A stretch of 64,000 nucleotides of DNA, from the NCBI RefSeq assembly GCF_037975245.1, contig NC_092561.1, positions 16,127,001 to 16,191,000 of the forward strand. Reading direction: 5' to 3'. This document shows positions 1-11,350 of this stretch, piece after piece. Under the pieces are notes generated by a model, which saw only the letters and a list, made by a program, of their open reading frames with translations, ran no database searches and was not told where the DNA came from. The stretch's first letter is position 1. Each line of letters starts with the position of its first letter. Source of the stretch: Apostichopus japonicus (Eukaryota; Echinodermata; Holothuroidea; Aspidochirotida; Stichopodidae). The translations under genes were made by a program, and so were the position numbers.

Positions 1-212
1 ATACGCTCGAAGATGTCGTTCACGAAGCTGTTCATGATAGACATAGCACGGCTAGAGATACCGGTGTCTGGGTGGACCTGCTTCATGACTTTGTAGATGT
101 AGATACTGTAAGTCTCACGCCTGGTCCTTCGCCTCTTCTTGTCTCCTGGGTTGCGAGGTGCCTTGGACTTGGCGGCCTTCTTTGCTCCCTTTCCTGCAGC
201 TTTTGGTGCCAT
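1..212 (-). CDS. H2B: Histone H2B, 5' part only (U1, cut by window edge)
   Basis: The first 70 codons and two further bases of H2B, identical to the complete copy in U2. The tail (basic, KKRRRTRR) and the first part of the histone fold are present; the remainder lies before the window. It diverges from the H2A gene starting at 577. The start codon is followed upstream by a TATA-like ATAAATA and a CTCATTC cap-like site, which supports this start. Confidence 0.93.
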   Translation of the reverse strand, partial: MAPKAAGKGAKKAAKSKAPRNPGDKKRRRTRRETYSIYIYKVMKQVHPDTGISSRAMSIMNSFVNDIFER

Positions 213-576
213 TTTGGACGTGAAGTTTTCGTTGCGATACGGTAAGTAAAGCGATGAGTGAATGAGTGTCCTCCACGCTGCGAAATGTATTTATGACAGA
301 TTTGATATCACTTCAGCGAAGCAGAAAAACTTCCCATATTGACAAAGCACGTGCTATGCATTGCACAGCACACACGAGCTGGCCAATCACAATGCGGAAG
401 CTTTTCTTAATTCTTTCACGCATTGTACGATCAGGGCAAAGGGTGGCAAAGAATCCCCTCATAAGGGCACTGTGCTGTAGCTTTAGAGTCCGGACTACTT
501 GAATGAGAGCTTTCCGGCAGGCAAATCATTTCTTTGATTCGTTTCAAGTCGAAAACATACCCAAATTTACTTCATC
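213..576. promoter_or_regulatory. Divergent H2B/H2A promoter (U1)
   Basis: A 364 bp intergenic region between two start codons, so it must drive both genes. On the H2B side (minus strand) there is a TATA-like ATAAATA at 288-294 and a CTCATTC initiator-like site at 260-266, about 28 bp apart; this resembles the sea-urchin histone cap consensus. A CCAAT box lies at 383-387. A perfect 8-bp dyad, ACAATGCG at 389-396 and CGCATTGT at 419-426, brackets the middle. A weak TATA-like TCATAAG at 459-465 is the best candidate for H2A. Factor assignments are inference. Confidence 0.75.
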
Positions 577-957
577 ATGACTGGCAGGGGCAAAGGTGGT
601 AAGGCCAGGGCAAAGGCCAAGAGTCGATCTGCAAGAGCAGGGCTTCAATTCCCAGTAGGTCGTGTACACAGGTTCCTGCGAAGAGGAAATTACGCCCAGA
701 GGATCGGCGCTGGCGCACCCGTCTACCTGGCTGCCGTACTAGAATACCTCGCCGCCGAGATCTTGGAATTGGCCGGTAACGCTGCACGTGACAACAAGAA
801 GACCAGGATCATCCCCCGTCATCTCCAACTCGCCATCCGAAACGACGAGGAGTTGAACAAACTCTTGAGCGGAGTCACCATCGCCCAGGGAGGTGTTCTT
901 CCAAACATCCAGGCTGTCCTTCTACCCAAGAAGACATCCGGAGGCAAGAAGGCTTAA
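577..957 (+). CDS. H2A: Histone H2A, replication-dependent (U1)
   Basis: Core histone H2A, 126 residues; it dimerises with H2B and forms the outer parts of the nucleosome octamer. A basic tail (residues 1-22) precedes the histone fold (about 23-100), which contains [15 protein letters not shown] and [18 protein letters not shown]. Acidic-patch residues E56, E61, E64, D90, E91 and E92 are all present. The short C-tail ends KKTSGGKKA with no SQ motif, so it is canonical and not H2A.X; the fold also lacks H2A.Z features. Residue 2 is Thr where most H2As have Ser. The start is the only ATG before the fold. A histone stem-loop begins 39 nt after the stop codon. No introns. Confidence 0.98.
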   Translation: MTGRGKGGKARAKAKSRSARAGLQFPVGRVHRFLRRGNYAQRIGAGAPVYLAAVLEYLAAEILELAGNAARDNKKTRIIPRHLQLAIRNDEELNKLLSGVTIAQGGVLPNIQAVLLPKKTSGGKKA

Positions 958-995
958 AGGGGAGGTTGCATTGCAATCGCCCATCGATTACCAAC

Positions 996-1011
996 GGCTC
1001 TTTTAAGGGCC
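996..1011 (+). terminator. Histone 3' stem-loop, H2A U1
   Basis: GGCTCTTTTAAGGGCC fits the SLBP-binding consensus GGYYYUUHUHARRRCC: six paired positions (one G-U) and a 4-nt loop. It is followed by ATCA, the usual cleavage neighbourhood, and by purine-rich CAGAAAGAC at 1023-1031, a good histone downstream element for U7 snRNA. Confidence 0.95.
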
Positions 1012-1040
1012 ATCAAATCACCCAGAAAGACATACTCATT

Positions 1041-1073
1041 CCTCTCCTCAAACATGCTTGCGTCAGTGTCTTA
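1041..1073 (+). promoter_or_regulatory. Distal shared 3' block, H2A U1
   Basis: A pyrimidine-rich CTCTCCTC followed by AAACATGC and a GTC..GTCTTA stretch. The same block lies at nearly the same distance beyond the stem-loops of H2B, H3 and H4. Its function is unknown; candidates are extended U7 contact or transcription termination. Confidence 0.6.
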
Positions 1074-1548
1074 TTTCTCCTTTTAAGTTAGATGTATCAG
1101 CTAGCTGCAACCCTAATAATCGTGGGGCTTCGGACCCTCAGCCAAAAACCAAAGGTCAGAAACCCCAAGATTTGAGTGAAAACTCCTGCTGGACAGAAAT
1201 CTAACATCCCATAAAATAAAAAAAATTAAAAAACTATATATAATGTATGTAGGGAACTTTTCACATGATTTTGGCCGCAGGTTTTATGAATTAAGTATTT
1301 AGCAAGAGATCTTGGATTAGGGGATAAAGGGAACTTATTATTATTATTATTATTTATTAATAATTTTTGTAACTTTTGGGGTTTGAAATAAAAATAGATA
1401 TTGAGTTTTGCTGCTTCAATGAGCTTACTGGTAGCAATGCATCTGGGGTGTTAAGTCAGATCCTAAGGGCTTTATTATTAATAGTCTTAGAAATTTGAAA
1501 CTTGTAACAACTAACGAGGCATATACTACCGCAAGTATTAATCGTTTC

Positions 1549-1710
1549 GCACCTTTCAATGTTATTAAGTCTGGAAATTTTAGTCGGTGTGTTACGTAAT
1601 CAATTCGCAAAGCCAAGCCGAGGGAACGAGCATCAGCTCAAATTTTCCCCCGATCTACTGCGAGAGCCTATTGAAATGCCCGAGGCAGGTAAACTGTTAT
1701 GGCAGTGGTA
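1549..1710 (+). repeat. Diverged dispersed repeat, copy A (U1)
   Basis: About 162 bp that align in conserved blocks with the reverse complement of 4302-4468: GCACCTTTC, GTCTGGA, GTGTTACGTAATC, GATCTAC, AAATGCCCGAGGCA and TGGCAGTGGTA. The intervening bases are diverged. It recurs at the same place in every unit and lies at the array-inversion junction. Not identified with a known family. Confidence 0.7.
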
Positions 1711-2005
1711 TTAAATTTAAGATCTTCCGTGCTTTGAACGATAGAGATATTACTACGTTTTTAAGATTTACTTCTCTTGTATTGGAGATCGTTAACATAC
1801 ACGCTGATGTGTGTCAACCCATGTTAACACGCTTATAATACCAAGGCGATTAGGATAGAGTGTGTGTGTGTGTGGATTAGGGGTTATGATTATGAGTTAG
1901 GGATAAGCTCACTTTGATTATTGATTAGTGAATTGCATCATGCACGAAGGGAATCACCAACCACCCAGCATAGAAGTAATAATTACAATAATAATGATAA
2001 TCATT

Positions 2006-2030
2006 AAAAAAAAAAAAAAAAAAAAAAAAA
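2006..2030. repeat. Poly(A/T) tract 3' of H3 (U1)
   Basis: A run of 25 A downstream of H3 (T on the H3 sense strand). Its length varies between units: 25 here and in U2, 24 in U4, 18 in U5. It could be slippage polymorphism or sequencing error. Confidence 0.85.
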
Positions 2031-2036
2031 TAATAA

Positions 2037-2070
2037 TGAGACGACAAGTTGCATGTTCGGAGGGAGAGAA
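2037..2070 (-). promoter_or_regulatory. Distal shared 3' block, H3 U1
   Basis: On the H3 sense strand it reads pyrimidine-rich CTCTCCCTCC, then GAACATGCAA, then TTGTCGTCTCA, matching the blocks of the other three genes. The AACATGC core starts about 40 nt after the stem-loop. Confidence 0.6.
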
Positions 2071-2097
2071 AAATCTGCTTTAACTGGTAGATATGAT

Positions 2098-2113
2098 GGC
2101 CCTTAAAAGAGCC
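2098..2113 (-). terminator. Histone 3' stem-loop, H3 U1
   Basis: Same 16-nt stem-loop as H2A, 37 nt beyond the stop codon. The downstream element candidate is CAGTTAAAG (2078-2086, minus strand), a weaker match to the purine-rich consensus. Confidence 0.94.
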
Positions 2114-2149
2114 GTTGGTTTTCGAGAATCCGTCGGAGACAGATACGAT

Positions 2150-3620
<1,471 letters not shown>

Positions 3621-3659
3621 ATGCATCTTTCCTGTCACGAAGACGAATCGAAATCCAAC

Positions 3660-3675
3660 GGCTCTTTTAAGGGCC
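3660..3675 (+). terminator. Histone 3' stem-loop, H4 U1
   Basis: Consensus stem-loop; the purine-rich CAGAGAGAG at 3688-3696 is a strong U7-type downstream element 12 nt later. Confidence 0.95.
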
Positions 3676-3705
3676 ATCAAATATCCCCAGAGAGAGTTAC
3701 TCATT

Positions 3706-3738
3706 CCTCTCCCTCGAAACATGCAATTCGTCGTCTTA
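3706..3738 (+). promoter_or_regulatory. Distal shared 3' block, H4 U1
   Basis: CCTCTCCCTC, then GAAACATGCAA, then TTCGTCGTCTTA; the closest of the four to an average of the block. The AAACATGC core lies 42 nt after the stem-loop. Confidence 0.6.
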
Positions 3739-3867
3739 ATTCTTTTCTTTGTGTGAGTGAATGTATGTGTGTGTGTATGTATACGCCAGCATCGGGCAAA
3801 ATAAGTTATATGCATAGGCAATTTTGCTAGAAATTTCAAAACACCGTAATTGAAATCCACCCCCTCC

Positions 3868-4069
3868 CTCAAGTGAAGTCCCCCCCCCCTTTAGTAATCC
3901 CTACCTAATTGGCTCTTCAGTTCCGACCTCCTGTTTGTTTATATAGACAACTTTCCCTAGGAAAAAAAAAGAAGTGTCTATTCTACAAAACTTCAATATT
4001 ATCCCCCGTAGGACCTCTTGCGAAGGTCGAGCAGGGGTAAACTCCTTTTATTTATACTCAAGTGAAGTC
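3868..4069. repeat. 13-bp direct repeats flanking a 176-bp block (U1)
   Basis: CTCAAGTGAAGTC occurs at 3868-3880 and 4057-4069. It may be a target-site duplication around an inserted element; the inside starts with a C run and includes TTTATATAG and an A-rich stretch. No terminal inverted repeats or coding sequence are visible. Confidence 0.4.
4000..4039. other. Candidate hairpin (U1)
   Basis: GACCT (4012-4016) pairs with AGGTC (4024-4028), and CCCC (4004-4007) with GGGG (4034-4037), separated by a small internal loop. Present in all units with this spacer. It could be a structured RNA or a chance fold. Confidence 0.4.
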
Positions 4070-4301
4070 GGTTATTATACGTAATAAAATTCTGCAACAA
4101 CCCCCAGTTCACCAATACAGCAAACCAGTGAAGTTCTAAGACATACGACCCAAGAAGCAAGACAATACGAACTTCCCCCACCCCTCCACCCCCCTCCCGA
4201 ATCGCTACTTGTCCATTGAACACAATGCATGCACGACTGTACCGTTACACGATTAGTCCCAAATGCGAGACAACATATCATTTGAAAATGCGCCCTTTTT
4301 T

Positions 4302-4468
4302 TACCACTGCCAGAACAGTTTCCCTTGCCTCGGGCATTTTATTTGGCTCACGCGGTAGATCACTGGTAATGTGAGCCGAGGAAGTTACTTTTCCAAGCTC
4401 GCTAGGCTTGGCGAGTCGATTACGTAACACGCATGCTATTGTTCCAGACTAATTAGCTAGAAAGGTGC
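4302..4468 (-). repeat. Diverged dispersed repeat, copy B (U1)
   Basis: Inverted relative to copy A at 1549-1710 in the same unit, sharing its conserved blocks. This copy has a perfect 7-bp stem, GGCTCAC (4345-4351) with GTGAGCC (4371-4377), extended by CCTC/GAGG. Copy A keeps only GCTC/GAGC of that stem. In U4 it lies at 16109-16275. Confidence 0.7.
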
Positions 4469-4678
4469 AGAAGTTGACAGTGGCGAAAAATGAACGTCAG
4501 TCTTACTAAAGAGCGGATTTTCATATGTGGCTATGTCGCGATCATCGCAAGTGAAACTATTGAGTGTTTGTGTGTGGTGGGGGAGGACTTAGAGGTTATT
4601 TATCGTTATTGTTGGATTTATTATGGATTATTATGGATTCTAATACCTGTCTTGTCTCCTTACACCGTACAAACCTAG

Positions 4679-4790
4679 CAGAACCCTACGGTCATCATCG
4701 CAGGAATTGCTCAAGGAGAAGAGAACAAGATGCAAGACCGGCGACAGAGCCTTCTCAGTCAGCGCTCCCAGAATGCCTATACCGAACTCT
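4679..4790 (+). other. Exon-like island in spacer (U1)
   Basis: 112 bp, about 53% GC by hand count, in an AT-rich spacer. Upstream are a branch-point-like CTAAT, a pyrimidine tract with no AG in between, and a TAGCAG (NAGNAG) acceptor; downstream is a GTGAGT donor. The frame stays open across the island: it starts QNPTVIIAGIAQGEENKM, contains DRRQSLLSQRS and ends NAYTEL, phase 0 to 1. I do not recognise the protein. It may be a captured exon of a non-histone gene, or chance. Same strand as H4. Confidence 0.45.
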
Positions 4791-4960
4791 GTGAGTGTAT
4801 GCATTTCTCTTACCACTTTTAAAAACTGCTTTGAAAGCATATTATGTTAGACTCGCTTTTACTGTGTGATTGACTGTGTTTTAACTGTTATTGTGCATAG
4901 ATACTACGTTTGGAACTAGTTACTTAATTCTGAACATTTTATTTTTTTTAATATTTATCT

Positions 4961-5161
4961 TTCATTTATTTAGTACGTTTAGACTCTATTTTGTATCGTT
5001 CAGTATTGGGTATTTGATCTGTTTTAGGATTTTGTAATAATTCTCTTACTGTAATGTTTTTTTTTTTTTTTTAATTTAAAAATTTTCATTTATTTACTAC
5101 GTTTAGGGCTCTATTTTGTATCGTTTAGTATTTAGGCTTTTACAATAATTCTCTTACTGTA
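4961..5161. repeat. Diverged two-copy tandem duplication (U1)
   Basis: Copies at about 4961-5053 and 5085-5161 share TTCATTTATTTA.TACGTTTAG, CTCTATTTTGTATCGTT and AATAATTCTCTTACTGTA, separated by a T tract. A short third echo (TATCGTTTAGTACG) follows near 5255. No function visible. Confidence 0.65.
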
Positions 5162-5335
5162 CTATAGTTCCTCATACTTATATATATTTAAACCTGGACT
5201 ATGATTGAATCTATTTACATGCTTCTTAAATTGTTTTGGACTATATGCGTTTTAGTATCGTTTAGTACGGGTGTGTTTTTTTTTTTTTTTTATATTGTTG
5301 CCTTTGGCTTTTACTTCTTTTTTTTTTCTTTTTTT

Positions 5336-5391
5336 GGCGCAGCTTTGCTGATTATGCGCTATATAAATATCACTTATTAATATTATTATTA
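5336..5391 (+). mobile_element. SINE/MITE-like 3' end (U1)
   Basis: GCGCTATATAAATA (5356-5369) followed by a TTATTAATATTATTATTAT tail resembles the 3' ends of marine-invertebrate SINE-like repeats (recalled, not searched). A small hairpin, GCGCA with TGCGC, precedes it. No box A/B promoter or full element could be delimited upstream. Confidence 0.4.
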
Positions 5392-5481
5392 TCGATAAAC
5401 GGGCCCCAGAACGTGATCAACTACACGGTCAATGGCTTGAGAGTAACAGGTATATATGATACAATGTTAGATTACTTAAAA

Positions 5482-5519
5482 TAAGAGACAACGAAACTGC
5501 ATGTTTGAGGAGGGGGAGA
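5482..5519 (-). promoter_or_regulatory. Distal shared 3' block, H2B U2
   Basis: On the H2B sense strand: CTCCCCCTCCTC, then AAACATGCAG, then TTTCGTTGTCTCTTA. The core lies 42 nt after the stem-loop. Confidence 0.6.
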
Positions 5520-5547
5520 TAAGTCTGCCGTTTCTGGAATATAGGAT

Positions 5548-5563
5548 GGCCCTTAAAAGAGCC
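5548..5563 (-). terminator. Histone 3' stem-loop, H2B U2
   Basis: Consensus stem-loop 36 nt after the stop. The downstream element candidate is CAGAAACGG (5528-5536, minus strand). Confidence 0.94.
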
Positions 5564-5598
5564 GTTGGATGTCGAGCCTTCTACACGAGAAGAACAAT

Positions 5599-5970
5599 CT
5601 ACTTGGAGGTGGTGTACTTGGTGACAGCCTTGGTACCCTCTGAGACGGCATGCTTGGCGAGCTCACCAGGCAGCAACAGTCTGACGGCGGTCTGGACCTC
5701 CCGACTGGTGATGGTGGACTTCCTGTTGTAGTGGGCCAAACGGGAAGCTTCGGCGGCGATACGCTCGAAGATGTCGTTCACGAAGCTGTTCATGATAGAC
5801 ATAGCACGGCTAGAGATACCGGTGTCTGGGTGGACCTGCTTCATGACTTTGTAGATGTAGATACTGTAAGTCTCACGCCTGGTCCTTCGCCTCTTCTTGT
5901 CTCCTGGGTTGCGAGGTGCCTTGGACTTGGCGGCCTTCTTTGCTCCCTTTCCTGCAGCTTTTGGTGCCAT
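5599..5970 (-). CDS. H2B: Histone H2B, replication-dependent (U2, complete)
   Basis: Core histone H2B, 123 residues; partner of H2A in the nucleosome dimer. A Lys/Ala/Pro-rich tail (residues 1-24) leads to a basic patch KKRRRTRR, then the fold with [20 protein letters not shown] and [21 protein letters not shown], and the C-helix ending AVTKYTTSK, which carries the conserved ubiquitination lysine. The tail is short and lacks the SPKK repeats of sea-urchin sperm H2B, so it is a somatic type. In the basic patch, Arg replaces several of the usual Lys, and RETYSIYIY replaces the common KESYxIYIY. It diverges from H2A at 6335. Confidence 0.98.
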   Translation of the reverse strand: MAPKAAGKGAKKAAKSKAPRNPGDKKRRRTRRETYSIYIYKVMKQVHPDTGISSRAMSIMNSFVNDIFERIAAEASRLAHYNRKSTITSREVQTAVRLLLPGELAKHAVSEGTKAVTKYTTSK

Positions 5971-6334
5971 TTTGGACGTGAAGTTTTCGTTGCGATACGG
6001 TAAGTAAAGCGATGAGTGAATGAGTGTCCTCCACGCTGCGAAATGTATTTATGACAGATTTGATATCACTTCAGCGAAGCAGAAAAACTTCCCATATTGA
6101 CAAAGCACGTGCTATGCATTGCACAGCACACACGAGCTGGCCAATCACAATGCGGAAGCTTTTCTTAATTCTTTCACGCATTGTACGATCAGGGCAAAGG
6201 GTGGCAAAGAATCCCCTCATAAGGGCACTGTGCTGTAGCTTTAGAGTCCGGACTACTTGAATGAGAGCTTTCCGGCAGGCAAATCATTTCTTTGATTCGT
6301 TTCAAGTCGAAAACATACCCAAATTTACTTCATC
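5971..6334. promoter_or_regulatory. Divergent H2B/H2A promoter (U2)
   Basis: Same length and motif layout as in U1 (TATA-like, cap-like, CCAAT, central dyad). Confidence 0.73.
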
Positions 6335-6715
6335 ATGACTGGCAGGGGCAAAGGTGGTAAGGCCAGGGCAAAGGCCAAGAGTCGATCTGCAAGAGCAGGG
6401 CTTCAATTCCCAGTAGGTCGTGTACACAGGTTCCTGCGAAGAGGAAATTACGCCCAGAGGATCGGCGCTGGCGCACCCGTCTACCTGGCTGCCGTACTAG
6501 AATACCTCGCCGCCGAGATCTTGGAATTGGCCGGTAACGCTGCACGTGACAACAAGAAGACCAGGATCATCCCCCGTCATCTCCAACTCGCCATCCGAAA
6601 CGACGAGGAGTTGAACAAACTCTTGAGCGGAGTCACCATCGCCCAGGGAGGTGTTCTTCCAAACATCCAGGCTGTCCTTCTACCCAAGAAGACATCCGGA
6701 GGCAAGAAGGCTTAA
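6335..6715 (+). CDS. H2A: Histone H2A (U2)
   Basis: Protein identical to the U1 copy. Paired with H2B at 5599; the stem-loop follows. Confidence 0.98.
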   Translation: MTGRGKGGKARAKAKSRSARAGLQFPVGRVHRFLRRGNYAQRIGAGAPVYLAAVLEYLAAEILELAGNAARDNKKTRIIPRHLQLAIRNDEELNKLLSGVTIAQGGVLPNIQAVLLPKKTSGGKKA

Positions 6716-6753
6716 AGGGGAGGTTGCATTGCAATCGCCCATCGATTACCAAC

Positions 6754-6769
6754 GGCTCTTTTAAGGGCC
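6754..6769 (+). terminator. Histone 3' stem-loop, H2A U2
   Basis: Same 16-nt sequence and downstream element as U1. Confidence 0.94.
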
Positions 6770-7855
6770 ATCAAATCACCCAGAAAGACATACTCATTCC
6801 TCTCCTCAAACATGCTTGCGTCAGTGTCTTATTTCTCCTTTTAAGTTAGATGTATCAGCTAGCTGCAACCCTAATAATCGTGGGGCTTCGGACCCTCAGC
6901 CAAAAACCAAAGGTCAGAAACCCCAAGATTTGAGTGAAAACTCCTGCTGGACAGAAATCTAACATCCCATAAAATAAAAAAAATTAAAAAACTATATATA
7001 ATGTATGTAGGGAACTTTTCACATGATTTTGGCCGCAGGTTTTATGAATTAAGTATTTAGCAAGAGATCTTGGATTAGGGGATAAAGGGAACTTATTATT
7101 ATTATTATTATTTATTAATAATTTTTGTAACTTTTGGGGTTTGAAATAAAAATAGATATTGAGTTTTGCTGCTTCAATGAGCTTACTGGTAGCAATGCAT
7201 CTGGGGTGTTAAGTCAGATCCTAAGGGCTTTATTATTAATAGTCTTAGAAATTTGAAACTTGTAACAACTAACGAGGCATATACTACCGCAAGTATTAAT
7301 CGTTTCGCACCTTTCAATGTTATTAAGTCTGGAAATTTTAGTCGGTGTGTTACGTAATCAATTCGCAAAGCCAAGCCGAGGGAACGAGCATCAGCTCAAA
7401 TTTTCCCCCGATCTACTGCGAGAGCCTATTGAAATGCCCGAGGCAGGTAAACTGTTATGGCAGTGGTATTAAATTTAAGATCTTCCGTGCTTTGAACGAT
7501 AGAGATATTACTACGTTTTTAAGATTTACTTCTCTTGTATTGGAGATCGTTAACATACACGCTGATGTGTGTCAACCCATGTTAACACGCTTATAATACC
7601 AAGGCGATTAGGATAGAGTGTGTGTGTGTGTGGATTAGGGGTTATGATTATGAGTTAGGGATAAGCTCACTTTGATTATTGATTAGTGAATTGCATCATG
7701 CACGAAGGGAATCACCAACCACCCAGCATAGAAGTAATAATTACAATAATAATGATAATCATTAAAAAAAAAAAAAAAAAAAAAAAAATAATAATGAGAC
7801 GACAAGTTGCATGTTCGGAGGGAGAGAAAAATCTGCTTTAACTGGTAGATATGAT

Positions 7856-7871
7856 GGCCCTTAAAAGAGCC
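7856..7871 (-). terminator. Histone 3' stem-loop, H3 U2
   Basis: Consensus stem-loop on the minus strand, 37 nt from the H3 stop. Confidence 0.93.
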
Positions 7872-7907
7872 GTTGGTTTTCGAGAATCCGTCGGAGACAG
7901 ATACGAT

Positions 7908-9376
<1,469 letters not shown>

Positions 9377-9415
9377 ATGCATCTTTCCTGTCACGAAGAC
9401 GAATCGAAATCCAAC

Positions 9416-9431
9416 GGCTCTTTTAAGGGCC
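9416..9431 (+). terminator. Histone 3' stem-loop, H4 U2
   Basis: Consensus stem-loop followed by CAGAGAGAG. Confidence 0.93.
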
Positions 9432-10432
9432 ATCAAATATCCCCAGAGAGAGTTACTCATTCCTCTCCCTCGAAACATGCAATTCGTCGTCTTAATTCTT
9501 TTCTTTGTGTGAGTGAATGTATGTGTGTGTGTATGTATACGCCAGCATCGGGCAAAATAAGTTATATGCATAGGCAATTTTGCTAGAAATTTCAAAACAC
9601 CGTAATTGAAATCCACCCCCTCCCTCAAGTGAAGTCCCCCCCCCCTTTAGTAATCCCTACCTAATTGGCTCTTCAGTTCCGACCTCCTGTTTGTTTATAT
9701 AGACAACTTTCCCTAGGAAAAAAAAAGAAGTGTCTATTCTACAAAACTTCAATATTATCCCCCGTAGGACCTCTTGCGAAGGTCGAGCAGGGGTAAACTC
9801 CTTTTATTTATACTCAAGTGAAGTCGGTTATTATACGTAATAAAATTCTGCAACAACCCCCAGTTCACCAATACAGCAAACCAGTGAAGTTCTAAGACAT
9901 ACGACCCAAGAAGCAAGACAATACGAACTTCCCCCACCCCTCCACCCCCCTCCCGAATCGCTACTTGTCCATTGAACACAATGCATGCACGACTGTACCG
10001 TTACACGATTAGTCCCAAATGCGAGACAACATATCATTTGAAAATGCGCCCTTTTTTTACCACTGCCAGAACAGTTTCCCTTGCCTCGGGCATTTATTTG
10101 GCTCACGCGGTAGATCACTGGTAATGTGAGCCGAGGAAGTTACTTTTCCAAGCTCGCTAGGCTTGGCGAGTCGATTACGTAACACGCATGCTATTGTTCC
10201 AGACTAATTAGCTAGAAAGGTGCAGAAGTTGACAGTGGCGAAAAATGAACGTCAGTCTTACTAAAGAGCGGATTTTCATATGTGGCTATGTCGCGATCAT
10301 CGCAAGTGAAACTATTGAGTGTTTGTGTGTGGTGGGGGAGGACTTAGAGGTTATTTATCGTTATTGTTGGATTTATTATGGATTATTATGGATTCTAATA
10401 CCTGTCTTGTCTCCTTACACCGTACAAACTAG

Positions 10433-10544
10433 CAGAACCCTACGGTCATCATCGCAGGAATTGCTCAAGGAGAAGAGAACAAGATGCAAGACCGGCGACA
10501 GAGCCTTCTCAGTCAGCGCTCCCAGAATGCCTATACCGAACTCT
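10433..10544 (+). other. Exon-like island (U2)
   Basis: Island sequence intact; one C of the acceptor-side CCTAG is missing just upstream (ACTAGCAG), which leaves the AG. Confidence 0.4.
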
Positions 10545-11299
10545 GTGAGTGTATGCATTTCTCTTACCACTTTTAAAAACTGCTTTGAAAGCATATTATG
10601 TTAGACTCGCTTTTACTGTGTGATTGACTGTGTTTTAACTGTTATTGTGCATAGATACTACGTTTGGAACTAGTTACTTAATTCTGAACATTTTATTTTT
10701 TTTAATATTTATCTTTCATTTATTTAGTACGTTTAGACTCTATTTTGTATCGTTCAGTATTGGGTATTTGATCTGTTTTAGGATTTTGTAATAATTCTCT
10801 TACTGTAATGTTTTTTTTTTTTTTTTAATTTAAAAATTTTCATTTATTTACTACGTTTAGGGCTCTATTTTGTATCGTTTAGTATTTAGGCTTTTACAAT
10901 AATTCTCTTACTGTACTATAGTTCCTCATACTTATATATATTTAAACCTGGACTATGATTGAATCTATTTACATGCTTCTTAAATGTTTTGGACTATATG
11001 CGTTTTAGTATCGTTTAGTACGGGTGTGTTTTTTTTTTTTTTTATATTGTTGCCTTTGGCTTTTACTCCTTTTTTTTTTCTTTTTTTGGCGCAGCTTTGC
11101 TGATTATGCGCTATATAAATATCACTTATTAATATTATTATTATCGATAAACGGGCCCCAGAACGTGATCAACTACACGGTCAATGGCTTGAGAGTAACA
11201 GGTATATATGATACAATGTTAGATTACTTAAAATAAGAGACAACGAAACTGCATGTTTGAGGAGGGGGAGATAAGTCTGCCGTTTCTGGAATATAGGAT

Positions 11300-11315
11300 G
11301 GCCCTTAAAAGAGCC
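11300..11315 (-). terminator. Histone 3' stem-loop, H2B U3
   Basis: Consensus stem-loop, minus strand. Confidence 0.93.
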
Positions 11316-11350
11316 GTTGGATGTCGAGCCTTCTACACGAGAAGAACAAT

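Larger units (their letters stand above)
958..2149. other. H2A-H3 spacer (U1)
   Basis: AT-rich non-coding spacer between the convergent 3' ends of H2A and H3. It holds the two stem-loops and 3' modules, a TTA microsatellite (about 1337-1360), a diverged repeat copy (1549-1710), a GT run (1860-1875) and a 25-bp A tract (2006-2030). No coding region is supported; the short ORFs here show no histone or other recognisable sequence. Confidence 0.85.
3621..5598. other. H4-H2B spacer (U1)
   Basis: About 2 kb, AT-rich, between the convergent 3' ends of H4 and H2B. In order it holds the H4 3' module, a GT-rich run (about 3752-3782), a block between 13-bp direct repeats (3868-4069) with an internal hairpin, diverged repeat copy B (4302-4468), an exon-like island (4679-4790), a two-copy diverged tandem duplication (4961-5161), T-rich tracts, a SINE-like 3' end (5336-5391) and the H2B 3' module. 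No H1 gene is present. Confidence 0.85.
6716..7907. other. H2A-H3 spacer (U2)
   Basis: Same content as the U1 spacer, including repeat copy A and a 25-bp A tract. No gene seen. Confidence 0.83.
9377..11350. other. H4-H2B spacer (U2)
   Basis: As U1 but with single-base losses near 10093, 10430 and 10984 and a T-to-C change near 11068. No gene beyond the exon-like island. Confidence 0.83.

Noticed and set aside
266-502. 78-residue ORF in the H2A/H2B promoter
   Set aside because: It covers TATA, CCAAT and dyad motifs; its conservation is explained by array homogenisation, and no family is recognised.
1587-1838. 83-residue ORF in the H2A-H3 spacer
   Set aside because: Runs over repeat copy A and AT-rich sequence; no coding signature.
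4302-4468. 5S rRNA, spliceosomal snRNA, U7 or spliced-leader gene in the repeat pair
   Set aside because: Compared by eye with remembered 5S, U1, U2 and U5 sequences without a match; stems alone are not enough.
4679-4790. GoLoco-like motif in the exon-like peptide (KMQDRRQSL vs RMDDQRxSL)
   Set aside because: Spacing is suggestive, but the key Gln and the DQR triplet are not kept; too weak without a profile search.
3621-5598. A linker histone H1 gene or relic in the long spacer
   Set aside because: No Lys/Ala/Pro-rich ORF or globular-domain sequence in any frame.
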